This document shows, piece after piece, positions 1-6,200 of a stretch of 7,683 bases of DNA; position 1 is the stretch's first letter; each line of letters opens with the position of its first letter. The stretch spans positions 1 to 7,683 of the forward strand of contig JAISGB010000124.1 in assembly GCA_031263335.1 (NCBI GenBank). The letters run 5' to 3'. This DNA is from Eubacteriales Family XIII. Incertae Sedis bacterium. GTDB taxonomy: Bacteria; Bacillota; Clostridia; Peptostreptococcales; Anaerovoracaceae. Below the pieces are notes generated by a model. It did no database searches. It saw only the letters and a program-made list of their open reading frames with translations, and had not been told where the DNA came from. Position numbers and translations under genes: made by a program.

Positions 1-141
1 TGAGACTCGCGTTGCTCGCAGCCGGAAGACAAAACAGGCATTGGGTTCCGGAATACGCAACGTATAGGATGTGACGAGGTTCCACCTCGCAACTAATAGC
101 GTGACCGTTGAGTAGTTACGATATGAAAAATCCCCGCTGTC
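1..141. other. Upstream stretch without a recognisable gene
   Basis: No convincing coding region or RNA gene is visible. All three forward frames hit stops before base 97, so the tail of an upstream gene is possible but unprovable. Two small inverted repeats are present: CGAGGT (75-80) and ACCTCG (84-89) around a TCC loop, and AACTA (91-95) with TAGTT (113-117). Neither is followed by a T-run on either strand, so neither looks like an intrinsic terminator. They could be the 3' part of a structured transcript entering from the left. Confidence 0.4.
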
Positions 142-167
142 TTTGTACGCAACCCCGACTGTACAAA
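142..167. promoter_or_regulatory. Inverted repeat overlapping the walJ -35 box (candidate operator)
   Basis: TTTGTAC (142-148) and GTACAAA (161-167) form a perfect 7-bp inverted repeat with a 12-nt spacer. The right arm covers the probable -35 hexamer of the walJ promoter, as a repressor or activator dimer site would. The regulator is not identifiable from the window. Confidence 0.35.
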
Positions 168-189
168 CACGAAGAAAATCCTGTATAAT
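160..189 (+). promoter_or_regulatory. Sigma-A-type promoter of the walJ-rlmH operon
   Basis: The -10 box is a perfect TATAAT at 184-189. The best -35 is TGTACA at 160-165 (weak match), with an 18-bp spacer. Transcription would start near 196, giving a leader of about 25 nt before the ATG at 221. This also rules out the in-frame upstream ATGs at 143 and 188 as starts. Confidence 0.6.
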
Positions 190-220
190 GGGTGTCGATG
201 GTGTGAGGCTCGGAGGATTT

Positions 221-1015
221 ATGACGCTCAAATTTTGTTCCTTTTCCAGCGGAAGCAGCGGAAATTGTTATCTTGTCAAGACGGAGACCACGGCCGTCCT
301 CATTGACGCCGGGATCGGCGCCGCGCGGATACTGTCGGGATTGCAACGGACGCGAACCGCGACGGAGGATGTGAAGGCCATCTTGCTGACGCACGAACAC
401 AGCGACCACGTGAGCGGCGTGTCCGCCACCTTGAGTCGGTTGCCGCAGTCGAAGGTCTGCGCCAATGAGGATACGTTGGCGCGCGTGCGGGCCAATATCC
501 CCGAAGCGCGCAGATCCTTGTTCGACACGGGCGACGCCTTTCGGGTCGGAGACATTGAAATACGGACCTTTGCATTGAGCCATGACGCCGCCGATCCCGT
601 AGGCTACTGCTTGCGGCACGGTGAAAAGATGATCGGCGTCGTAACGGACACGGGCGTGTTCACCGAGGCGATCCTCAGCGAGACCGTCGACGCCGACCTC
701 CTTGTTCTGGAGGCTAATCACGATATCGAGATGCTTCGGAACGGGAGATATCCGTCGTTTTTGAAACAGCGGATCGAGGGGATGTACGGCCATCTGTCCA
801 ATGTCGCGGCGGGCGCGGCGATCTTGGACATCATGTCGATGGAACGAAAGGCGCGTTGCTTCCTGCTCGCGCACCTAAGTCGAGACAACAACAAGCCGCG
901 GTTGGCGGAATACACGGTGGCAAACATGCTCGCGGAGATGGATTATTATTCGGGTCGCGACCTGTATCTGAAACCCCTTCTGCGGGATCGGCTGAGTGTC
1001 CTGTTTGAGATATGA
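221..1015 (+). CDS. walJ: YycJ/WalJ-type MBL-fold metallohydrolase
   Basis: This is a 264-aa cytosolic metallo-beta-lactamase-fold protein of the YycJ/WalJ family, the usual family length. The family signature SSGSSGNCYLV is at residues 9-19. The metal-binding motif HEHSDH is at 58-63, with further likely ligands H121 (SHD), D143 (VTDTG), H191 (GHLSN) and H218 (AHLS). Family members are predicted nucleases or phosphodiesterases that often sit with the WalRK cell-wall two-component system and have been linked to cell division and DNA repair. The exact substrate is not settled by sequence. The start at 221 is chosen because GGAGGA (212-217) lies just upstream, although the spacing is short, and because the promoter at 160-189 overlaps the upstream ATGs. 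The stop overlaps the rlmH start by 4 nt. The walRKHI genes, if present, are not immediately upstream, since the promoter abuts the gene. Confidence 0.93.
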   Translation: MTLKFCSFSSGSSGNCYLVKTETTAVLIDAGIGAARILSGLQRTRTATEDVKAILLTHEHSDHVSGVSATLSRLPQSKVCANEDTLARVRANIPEARRSLFDTGDAFRVGDIEIRTFALSHDAADPVGYCLRHGEKMIGVVTDTGVFTEAILSETVDADLLVLEANHDIEMLRNGRYPSFLKQRIEGMYGHLSNVAAGAAILDIMSMERKARCFLLAHLSRDNNKPRLAEYTVANMLAEMDYYSGRDLYLKPLLRDRLSVLFEI

Positions 1016-1491
1016 ATATCGAGATTGTCTGCGTCGGAACGCTGAAGGAGCGATATTGGCGGGAGGCCGAAGCGGAGTACATCAAACGCCTTTCGGCCTA
1101 CGGAAGGATCAAGATCATCCAAGTAAAGGAATCGCCGCTTCCCGCAAACCCGAGTCCCGCGAATGAGGCGGCCGTCACAGCTACGGAAGGGAAAGCGCTC
1201 CTGCGCGCCGTCGGAAAGCAGAGCTTTGTCGTGGCGTTGGATCGCGGCGGACGGGCATTTTCGTCCGAAGCCTTCGCGGAGAAGCTCCGCTCGCTTGCGG
1301 TGGGAGGCGTGAGTCACGTCGCCTTTCTCATCGGCGGTTCCCTCGGCCTGTCGGGAGAAGCGCTTGACGCATCGGATCTTCGGGTTTCCTTTTCCGAGAT
1401 GACCTTCCCGCACCAATTGGCGCGGATCATCCTACAGGAACAGATATACCGAGCGTTTAAGATCCTGAACAATGAGACCTATCACAAATGA
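1012..1491 (+). CDS. rlmH: 23S rRNA (pseudouridine1915-N3)-methyltransferase RlmH
   Basis: RlmH is a SPOUT-class enzyme that uses S-adenosylmethionine to methylate N3 of pseudouridine 1915 in helix 69 of 23S rRNA, acting on assembled 70S ribosomes as a homodimer. The protein is 159 aa, the usual family length. Family marks seen are the N-terminal strand IEIVCVGTLKERYW (3-16), ALDRGG (75-80), the SAM-knot segment FLIGGSLGLS (105-114), and the C-terminal motif from MTFPHQLAR (130-138) through EQIYRA (143-148) to the terminal YHK. The start ATG overlaps the walJ stop as ATGA and has no clear Shine-Dalgarno of its own, so translation is probably coupled to walJ. The gene ends 13 nt from the convergent ArsR-type gene, with no obvious terminator between them. 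Confidence 0.97.
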   Translation: MNIEIVCVGTLKERYWREAEAEYIKRLSAYGRIKIIQVKESPLPANPSPANEAAVTATEGKALLRAVGKQSFVVALDRGGRAFSSEAFAEKLRSLAVGGVSHVAFLIGGSLGLSGEALDASDLRVSFSEMTFPHQLARIILQEQIYRAFKILNNETYHK

Positions 1492-1504
1492 CCGGGCCTT
1501 GCCG

Positions 1505-1822
1505 TCATTTGAACAGCTTCAGCGATTGGGCGTATTGCCCTATTCTTCCGATATTGGCGTAATAATAGGTGGACGTCCCCTCCGGCCGCGCCTCGATGAG
1601 GCCGCCGATGATCAGCTTGTTCAGATGTTGCGAGATCGTCGCCTGTGCGAACGGGAACGCGGCCACAATATCCTTGTTGCGGACAGGTCTTCTTTCGCTG
1701 TTGCGGTGCAGAATATAACGGAATATCCGTATGCGGGCGGGGTGCGCCAACGCGTCCGATGTCTTTGCGATCCGTTCGATCTCCCCATCCGATGAATCCT
1801 GCGCGGCTTTTCTGATACGCAT
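1505..1822 (-). CDS. ArsR-family winged helix-turn-helix repressor
   Basis: This 105-aa protein is a small DNA-binding regulator of the ArsR/SmtB type. After a polar N-terminus comes the family's first helix ALAHPARIRIFRYIL (24-38), then the helix-turn-helix around DIVAAFPFAQATISQHLNKL (51-70), and the beta-wing GGLIEARPEGTSTYYY (73-88). It contains no cysteine, so the classical CXC metal site is absent; a metal-independent or unknown signal is more likely. The ATG at 1822 is preferred because AAAGGGG (1828-1834) lies 5 nt upstream. An in-frame GTG at 1861 would add 13 residues but lacks a ribosome binding site. The gene stands alone, convergent with rlmH, and its promoter carries an inverted repeat, so autorepression is likely. 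No target gene is co-transcribed downstream within the window. Confidence 0.88.
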   Translation of the reverse strand: MRIRKAAQDSSDGEIERIAKTSDALAHPARIRIFRYILHRNSERRPVRNKDIVAAFPFAQATISQHLNKLIIGGLIEARPEGTSTYYYANIGRIGQYAQSLKLFK

Positions 1823-1900
1823 CAAATCCCCTTTCGTTTGCCTGTTCCTTAAGATCCCCACTGTCGAAAGTCTGAACCATACACCGTGTAATTTTCAGGA

Positions 1901-1922
1901 TTTATCGCCTTTCGTCGATAAA
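1901..1922. promoter_or_regulatory. Candidate operator of the ArsR-type repressor
   Basis: TTTATCG (1901-1907) and CGATAAA (1916-1922) form a perfect 7-bp inverted repeat with an 8-nt centre. It lies immediately downstream of the -10 box (1924-1929) and covers the predicted transcription start near 1917. This matches the expected position and geometry for an ArsR-dimer autoregulatory site. Confidence 0.6.
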
Positions 1923-1923
1923 C

Positions 1924-1953
1924 ATTTTAATACGCGACGCGGGGACTTGTCAA
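1924..1953 (-). promoter_or_regulatory. Promoter of the ArsR-type gene
   Basis: Read on the minus strand, the -35 is a perfect TTGACA (1948-1953), the spacer is 18 bp, and the -10 is TAAAAT (1924-1929, 5 of 6 to consensus). The predicted start near 1917 gives a leader of about 95 nt before the ATG. TATTAA, overlapping with a 15-bp spacer, is a poorer -10 alternative. Confidence 0.65.
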
Positions 1954-2009
1954 GCGCGTGAAAGGTTTTTCATCCATGTTATGATGTAAATTCCGAGCTT
2001 TGCCAAGAG

Positions 2010-2031
2010 AAAAACCGAGGCAGCTTTTCGG
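2010..2031 (-). terminator. Weak possible terminator after the toxin gene
   Basis: On the minus strand, CCGA (2028-2031) can pair with TCGG (2015-2018) and is followed by five T (2010-2014). The stem is only 4 bp with a 9-nt loop, so this is marginal. It is listed because its position just after the toxin stop fits. Confidence 0.2.
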
Positions 2032-2041
2032 CGGATTCGTT

Positions 2042-2308
2042 TCACGAATATATCTTGCTTCGATGTCCGACTTGAATTACGATGACCTCGCAAACAGCAT
2101 CGTGGATTTTGCAGACGATTCGATAATCGCCGATGCGGTATCGCCAATAGCCCGCAAGATTTCCTGTCAACCCTTTGCCGTGGGCTTTCGGGTTTTCGGC
2201 GCAGGATATGTTCTTTTGGAGCCAACCGACAATGATTCGCTCTTGGTACTTGTCGATTTTTTTCAGTTGCTTTTGGGCGGTCTCTGTGAAGATCAGTCTA
2301 TACGTCAA
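2042..2308 (-). CDS. RelE/ParE-superfamily toxin (Txe/YoeB-like length), type II TA
   Basis: This 88-aa protein has the pattern of RelE-type toxins, most of which are ribosome-dependent mRNA interferases that cleave mRNA in the A site. It opens with MTYRLIFTETAQKQLKKIDK (1-20). The conserved core GYWRYRIGDYRIVC (53-66) carries the RYR and DYR signature, and the C-terminus GHRSKIY (81-87) holds the His, Arg and Tyr positions used by many family members. The usual second arginine after GHR is a serine here. The start is taken as TTG at 2308: GAGGGG (2316-2321) lies 7 nt upstream and the product then begins exactly as family members do. An upstream in-frame ATG at 2332 has no ribosome binding site. 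The gene overlaps the antitoxin stop by 11 nt, implying coupled translation. Activity was not tested; a ParE-like gyrase target cannot be excluded. Confidence 0.88.
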   Translation of the reverse strand: MTYRLIFTETAQKQLKKIDKYQERIIVGWLQKNISCAENPKAHGKGLTGNLAGYWRYRIGDYRIVCKIHDAVCEVIVIQVGHRSKIYS

Positions 2309-2549
2309 GGTTATGCCCCTCAATGATCTCATCGAGTGTACAGTATTTTACGCTTCCGTCGGAAACGCTTTCCTCATATTCCCGGATGGCTTGTAAATCT
2401 TCCCAGTCTTCGATTTTTTCAATAACGGCGTCCAGAACAAAATCGGAAACGCTCTTGCCTTCAAAACGGGCAAGGTTTTGTACGGCATTGTAATGTTCTT
2501 CCGTTGTCCGAATATTGAGCGTCTTTGTTTTCAGCGCGGTTTGGGCCAT
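2298..2549 (-). CDS. RelB/DinJ-type ribbon-helix-helix antitoxin
   Basis: This 83-aa protein is the antitoxin partner of the downstream RelE-type toxin. The N-terminal half (about residues 8-45) reads as a ribbon-helix-helix DNA-binding domain: the strand KTLNIRTTEE, a helix around YNAVQNLARFEGKS, then VSDFVLDAVIEKIED. The acidic C-terminal half (about 46-83, ending TLDEIIEGHNLDV) is the expected toxin-wrapping, protease-sensitive tail. The ATG at 2549 is chosen because GGGAGGT (2557-2563) lies 7 nt upstream, and because the promoter -10 box sits between it and the next in-frame ATG at 2594. The family normally represses its own operon with the toxin as co-repressor, and a 23-bp perfect palindrome at the promoter supports that here. 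Confidence 0.88.
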   Translation of the reverse strand: MAQTALKTKTLNIRTTEEHYNAVQNLARFEGKSVSDFVLDAVIEKIEDWEDLQAIREYEESVSDGSVKYCTLDEIIEGHNLDV

Positions 2550-2562
2550 GGTGAACACCTCC

Positions 2563-2585
2563 CTTGTGTTACATTGTAACACAAG
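2563..2585. promoter_or_regulatory. 23-bp perfect palindromic operator of the TA operon
   Basis: CTTGTGTTACA (2563-2573) and TGTAACACAAG (2575-2585) are exact reverse complements around a single central T. The site contains the whole -10 hexamer and touches the last base of the antitoxin ribosome binding site. Binding of the ribbon-helix-helix antitoxin, alone or with toxin, would block RNA polymerase. Confidence 0.8.
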
Positions 2586-2602
2586 ACGCTTCATGCTGTC
2601 AA
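2573..2602 (-). promoter_or_regulatory. Promoter of the toxin-antitoxin operon
   Basis: On the minus strand, TTGACA (2597-2602) is a perfect -35, the spacer is 18 bp, and TACAAT (2573-2578) is a 5 of 6 match to the -10 consensus. Transcription would start near 2566, leaving a leader of about 17 nt that is almost entirely the Shine-Dalgarno site. Confidence 0.75.
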
Positions 2603-2776
2603 CCGAAAAAGTACACGGCGGATGTAATGAGCTTGCAAAAAGCTCAGCGAACTTCGGGCGCTCATAAGCGGAGTGTTTTCGGCATGGGAGCGAGAGTTGT
2701 TTTTCGATTTAAGCATCTAAAATCCCGTCTTGGCTCGCAAATCCAAAACAAAAAAACAAAAAATAATCGAATTTTA

Positions 2777-2832
2777 TGTTTCAACCCCCGAAAGTTTGGG
2801 TATAGGTAATAGGGGAGTCCTGTTTCAACCCC
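2777..2832. repeat. Direct repeat TGTTTCAACCCC, two copies
   Basis: TGTTTCAACCCC occurs at 2777-2788 and 2821-2832, 44 bp start to start. The similarity continues imperfectly for 12 more bases (18 of 24 identical overall). A third TGTTTC begins at 2838, inside a small palindrome TGTT-TCG-AACA (2838-2848). The position upstream of the adhesin suggests tandem regulator sites, but no regulator is identifiable. Confidence 0.45.
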
Positions 2833-2898
2833 GGAACTGTTTCGAACAAAAGTAAAAAATTTTCACGAAAAAGCAGTAAACCAAACCGATTTCGAGCC

Positions 2899-2907
2899 TA
2901 TTATAGT
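2899..2907 (+). promoter_or_regulatory. Possible -10 box for the adhesin gene
   Basis: Overlapping TATTAT (2899-2904) and TATAGT (2902-2907) each match TATAAT at 5 of 6 positions and lie 40-48 nt before the ATG at 2947. No good -35 hexamer is found at 16-18 bp, so an activator, or a different promoter further upstream, may be needed. Confidence 0.3.
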
Positions 2908-2946
2908 AAGGAAAAGTGGCGCGTTCGCCAACCGAGGTAGATCAAG

Positions 2947-3201
2947 ATGATCGAAAAGATGTGTGTGAAGGGGGAACGGAGAGTGAAAATGATGAACGAA
3001 ACCCAAAAGAATCGGCAGGAACACGGTAGGCATGCTACGTATGTGAACGATGGGGCGGGGGCATTGACCCCGCCGCTTCGCGCGGGGCGCGGCGGCGCCG
3101 GCGGCGTCCCGAGACGGAACAATCCGCGCAGAGCGCTCGCCTTTCTGCTCAGCCTTGCCGTGATTCTCAATATCGCGATGCCGCAGAGCGCGCTCCTCGC
3201 A
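2947..3201 (+). other. Extended signal peptide coding region
   Basis: The encoded residues 1-85 comprise an unusually long polar, basic N-region (about 62 aa, or 48 if translation starts at 2989), ending RRNNPRR. A hydrophobic core ALAFLLSLAVILNIAM follows, then a small-residue cleavage region SALLA before YGSS. No twin-arginine SRRxFLK consensus is present, so Sec export is expected. Residues 40-58 (ALTPPLRAGRGGAGGVPRR) are glycine/arginine-rich and come from a GC-rich palindromic stretch. Confidence 0.7.
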
Positions 3202-6200
3202 TACGGGAGCAGCACGCCGTCGGCCATCGTTGAGGCGGACGAGGGGGGCGGCGCCCCGATCGATGAACCGGAACCGGAACCTTCCAAAGCGGCGGATACG
3301 GTGACGCAGAACGACAAAAACGCGGATACGGTGGCGCGGAACGATAAAAACGTTGAAATTTCAACACGGGGGGGGGTAGCGGCGTTTAGCGAAATGACCC
3401 CGATGGATGCCCCGTCCGATGTGTCCCACATCTATGTGTCGAGCGAGGGCAATGACTCGGCGGGCGACGGTACATGGGGGAAGCCTTATCTGACCATCCA
3501 ACACGCGGTGGACGAGGCGTCGGCCAACGCGAACATATACCTGATGACGGACATCGTACAAGGCGAGACCGTCACCATCATCAAGGATGCAACCAAAAAC
3601 ATCACATTGCGCAAGTCTCCGGACATCCCGGATGACCGGGCGATCACCGTCCTGCGTTACCGCAATATGGCGAATGAAGAGAACAGTTTCAAGGGCAATC
3701 TGTTCTCCGTCCTGCCCGGCTCCACGCTGACGGTCGAGGGTATCGTCATCGACGGCAATCATACGCCGAACAGTTCGGCGGCCGTCTCCCTCTACGGCTA
3801 TCTGCATCTCACCGGCGCCGCCATACGAAACAATGTATCGAAGGAAGACGGCGGCGGCGTCCGCGTGGACGGCGCCGCCGCCGCCTTCTTGGTGACGAAC
3901 AGCGAGATCAGCGGCAACACTTCCGCCGGGAACGGCAGCGCCGTGTACTTCAACAGCGGCGCCTTTGGCGTGGCGGGGACCCCCAAGATCGGCTTGGATG
4001 AAAACGACAACGGCATCTATGTCGCGGCGGAGAAGGTGATGACGATCCGCGGGGAGTTGGGCGAGGGTTCCCGTGTGAACATCGACCGAAAGGCCAATGT
4101 CACCGTGGGGAGCCGGATCGCGGTCAAGGAGGACGGTTCCCCGGCGCCCACGACGGCGGAAGCGGTTTTCCTTTATTGGCGCACCATCGCTTACAATATC
4201 GCCGGCGGTACGGGAGCGAATGCGAGGGCCTATGTCTTGGAATTGGGCGAAACCGACTTCTATGTGGCCAACGCGGGCCACAATGGCAGCGATGTTGTGG
4301 GCAACGGTTCTTTTTCAAAGCCTTTCGCGACAATCACGAAAGCCTTTCTCGAATTGCCACAGAGTCCGATCGGCCAAGATCCCATATCTACAACGGTTTC
4401 CCTCAAGTCCGACATCAATTTCAACGCCGTTGCGAGCCTCAACGTCGGCGACGTCACCGTCAAGCGGTGGGCGGAAGCCGCCGATCCGGTTCGCGCGGTT
4501 CGCGCGATAGGTTACACAGCTTCCTGTATCACGGTCGGAACGAACGCAAAGGTGACGTTGGAGGACGTCATCTATGACGGCAACGCGGCCAATGTGGATC
4601 AATGCGCCTCGCTGATCGCGATCAATGGCGGCACATTGGTCATGAAAAGCGGCAAGATCACGAACAACATCGCTACCGGATACGGCGGCGGCGTCTATCT
4701 GGCGGGCAACGGCACATTCACGATGACGGGCGGCGAAGTATCGGGCAATCAAACCTATGAGTCAGAAAACGGCGGCCACGACCTGTATTTCTACAACGGG
4801 ACCTTCAATATTGAAGGGAACCCCCAAGTGGGAACCGGTATCTTGGACCGCGGTTGCTTCATGGGGCCGAACAGTGTGATAACCGTCACGGGGGATCTGG
4901 ATCCCTCCTCCCATATCTTCATAGAAGGAAAGATGAACGCGGCAAAGGGTACGGTGATCGCGACCAAGAACTTGGAGGAGGTCGGTACGGTCAGTTCCTC
5001 GGAGTCCCGCAGGCTCAGTTGGATGCCCGTGGGAAGGAAGGTCGTCGCGGACGCGGGGAACAACAACTACGTCCTCGACGATTCCTACGATCTCTATGTC
5101 GCCACCTACGGGAGCGATACGCAGGGTACGGGCAGCCTTTCCAATCCGTTCAAAACCATATCGCACGCATTCGGCTTGGCGGTGGGGAAACCCTCCCCGA
5201 ACGCCTCTGTCATCGTCATGGACGATATGGCGATGTCCGCGCCTCTGACGGTGCCGGCCGAAAAGCACATCACTATTTCGCAATGGGAGGATACGGACGC
5301 GATCGTTACGGTGTCTCGCGGCACTGTATCCGGCAACCTGTTTACGGTGAACGGAAACGGTTCCCTGACCATTCACAATTTGATCCTCGACGGCAACAGG
5401 ACGGAGTTCGTCGCAAACAATGCGTCCCTCGTACATCTCAACGCGAACGTTGCAAACGCCACAGCGACATTTACGCTCGAGCCGGGCGGCATCTTGCGGA
5501 ACAACAAGGGATCCAACGGCGGCGCCGTTAGCGCGGTCAGCGAAACGGCGAACGGCGGCAAGGCCGTGTTCAACATGACGGGCGGCGAGATCACGGGAAA
5601 TACGGCGACAAACGGGGGCGCCGTCTATCTGAACGCCAACGCCGCCGACAGATCCGCGACATTCAACATGACGGGCGGCAAGATCGCGGATAACGAAGCG
5701 GCGACGAACGGCGGCGGTATCTACGCGGGTCCCTACACCTCCGTCAATCTTGATGTCGTTTCGATCGAGCGGAACGAGGCGGGAGATTCCGGCGGGGGCA
5801 TCTATGCGGGATCCAACACCTCCGTAAAGCTCGTCACCGCTTCGATCAAGCAGAACACGGCGGCGAATGCCGGCGGCGGTCTCTATTCCGGCGGCGCGTC
5901 GTCCGTCGAGGGAAATTCTTTCATCAAAGAAAACAGCGCGAAGTTCGGCGCCGGGATCTATTACGGCGGGACGACGCTGACGCTCAAGGGAAACATCCGC
6001 ATCGGGCAATCGGATACGGACAACGGCATTTACATCATGTCGGGCAAAGACATCAAGCAACAGGGGGATCTGGGTCCCGACGCCCGCGTCAATGTGGAGT
6101 TGAAGGCCGGCAACGCCGCCGTGAACGAGATCATCGTCACGAAGTCCGTTTCATCAACCAACGACTCGGAAGCGGAGCGATACTTCTATCAGTATCCGCA

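Larger units (their letters stand above)
2603..2946. other. AT-rich intergenic region between the TA operon and the giant adhesin
   Basis: About 340 bases without a supported gene. It contains a 7-bp hairpin TGAGCTT/AAGCTCA (2628-2646, 5-nt loop), A-tracts at 2750-2763 and 2854-2859, a 12-bp direct repeat (2777 and 2821), and a possible adhesin promoter near 2899. Composition is clearly more AT-rich than the flanking genes, which is common at the edge of accessory loci. An open stretch on the + strand (2564-2809) crosses the TA operator and resembles no family I recognise. Confidence 0.6.

Noticed and set aside
75..89. Intrinsic terminator from the CGAGGT/ACCTCG hairpin
   Set aside because: The stem is perfect but only 6 bp, and no T-run follows on either strand.
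1..120. 3' end of 23S rRNA or another structured RNA
   Set aside because: ACTAATAG and small stems gave a passing resemblance, but the conserved 23S terminal helices are not found.
1823..1861. GTG start giving 13 extra residues to the ArsR-type protein
   Set aside because: No Shine-Dalgarno before it, while ATG 1822 has AAAGGGG at good spacing.
1482..1880. Minus-strand 132-codon frame overlapping the ArsR-type gene
   Set aside because: The other frame carries the clear winged-helix motifs and the good Shine-Dalgarno; this one has no family pattern.
2564..2809. Plus-strand 81-codon open frame
   Set aside because: It begins inside the TA operator, lacks a ribosome binding site and ends in low-complexity Lys/Asn from A-tracts.
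2777..2832. CRISPR repeats
   Set aside because: Only two copies, a 12-bp exact core, and no further units or cas genes.
3361..4281. Minus-strand 306-codon open frame
   Set aside because: Same antisense shadow effect; no recognisable domain and no supporting ribosome binding context.
4762..6060. Long minus-strand open frame of 432 codons antisense to the adhesin
   Set aside because: It reads as Arg/Val/Asp-rich sequence without family motifs. The plus strand gives coherent beta-helix repeats, and the antisense openness follows from GC-rich codon bias.
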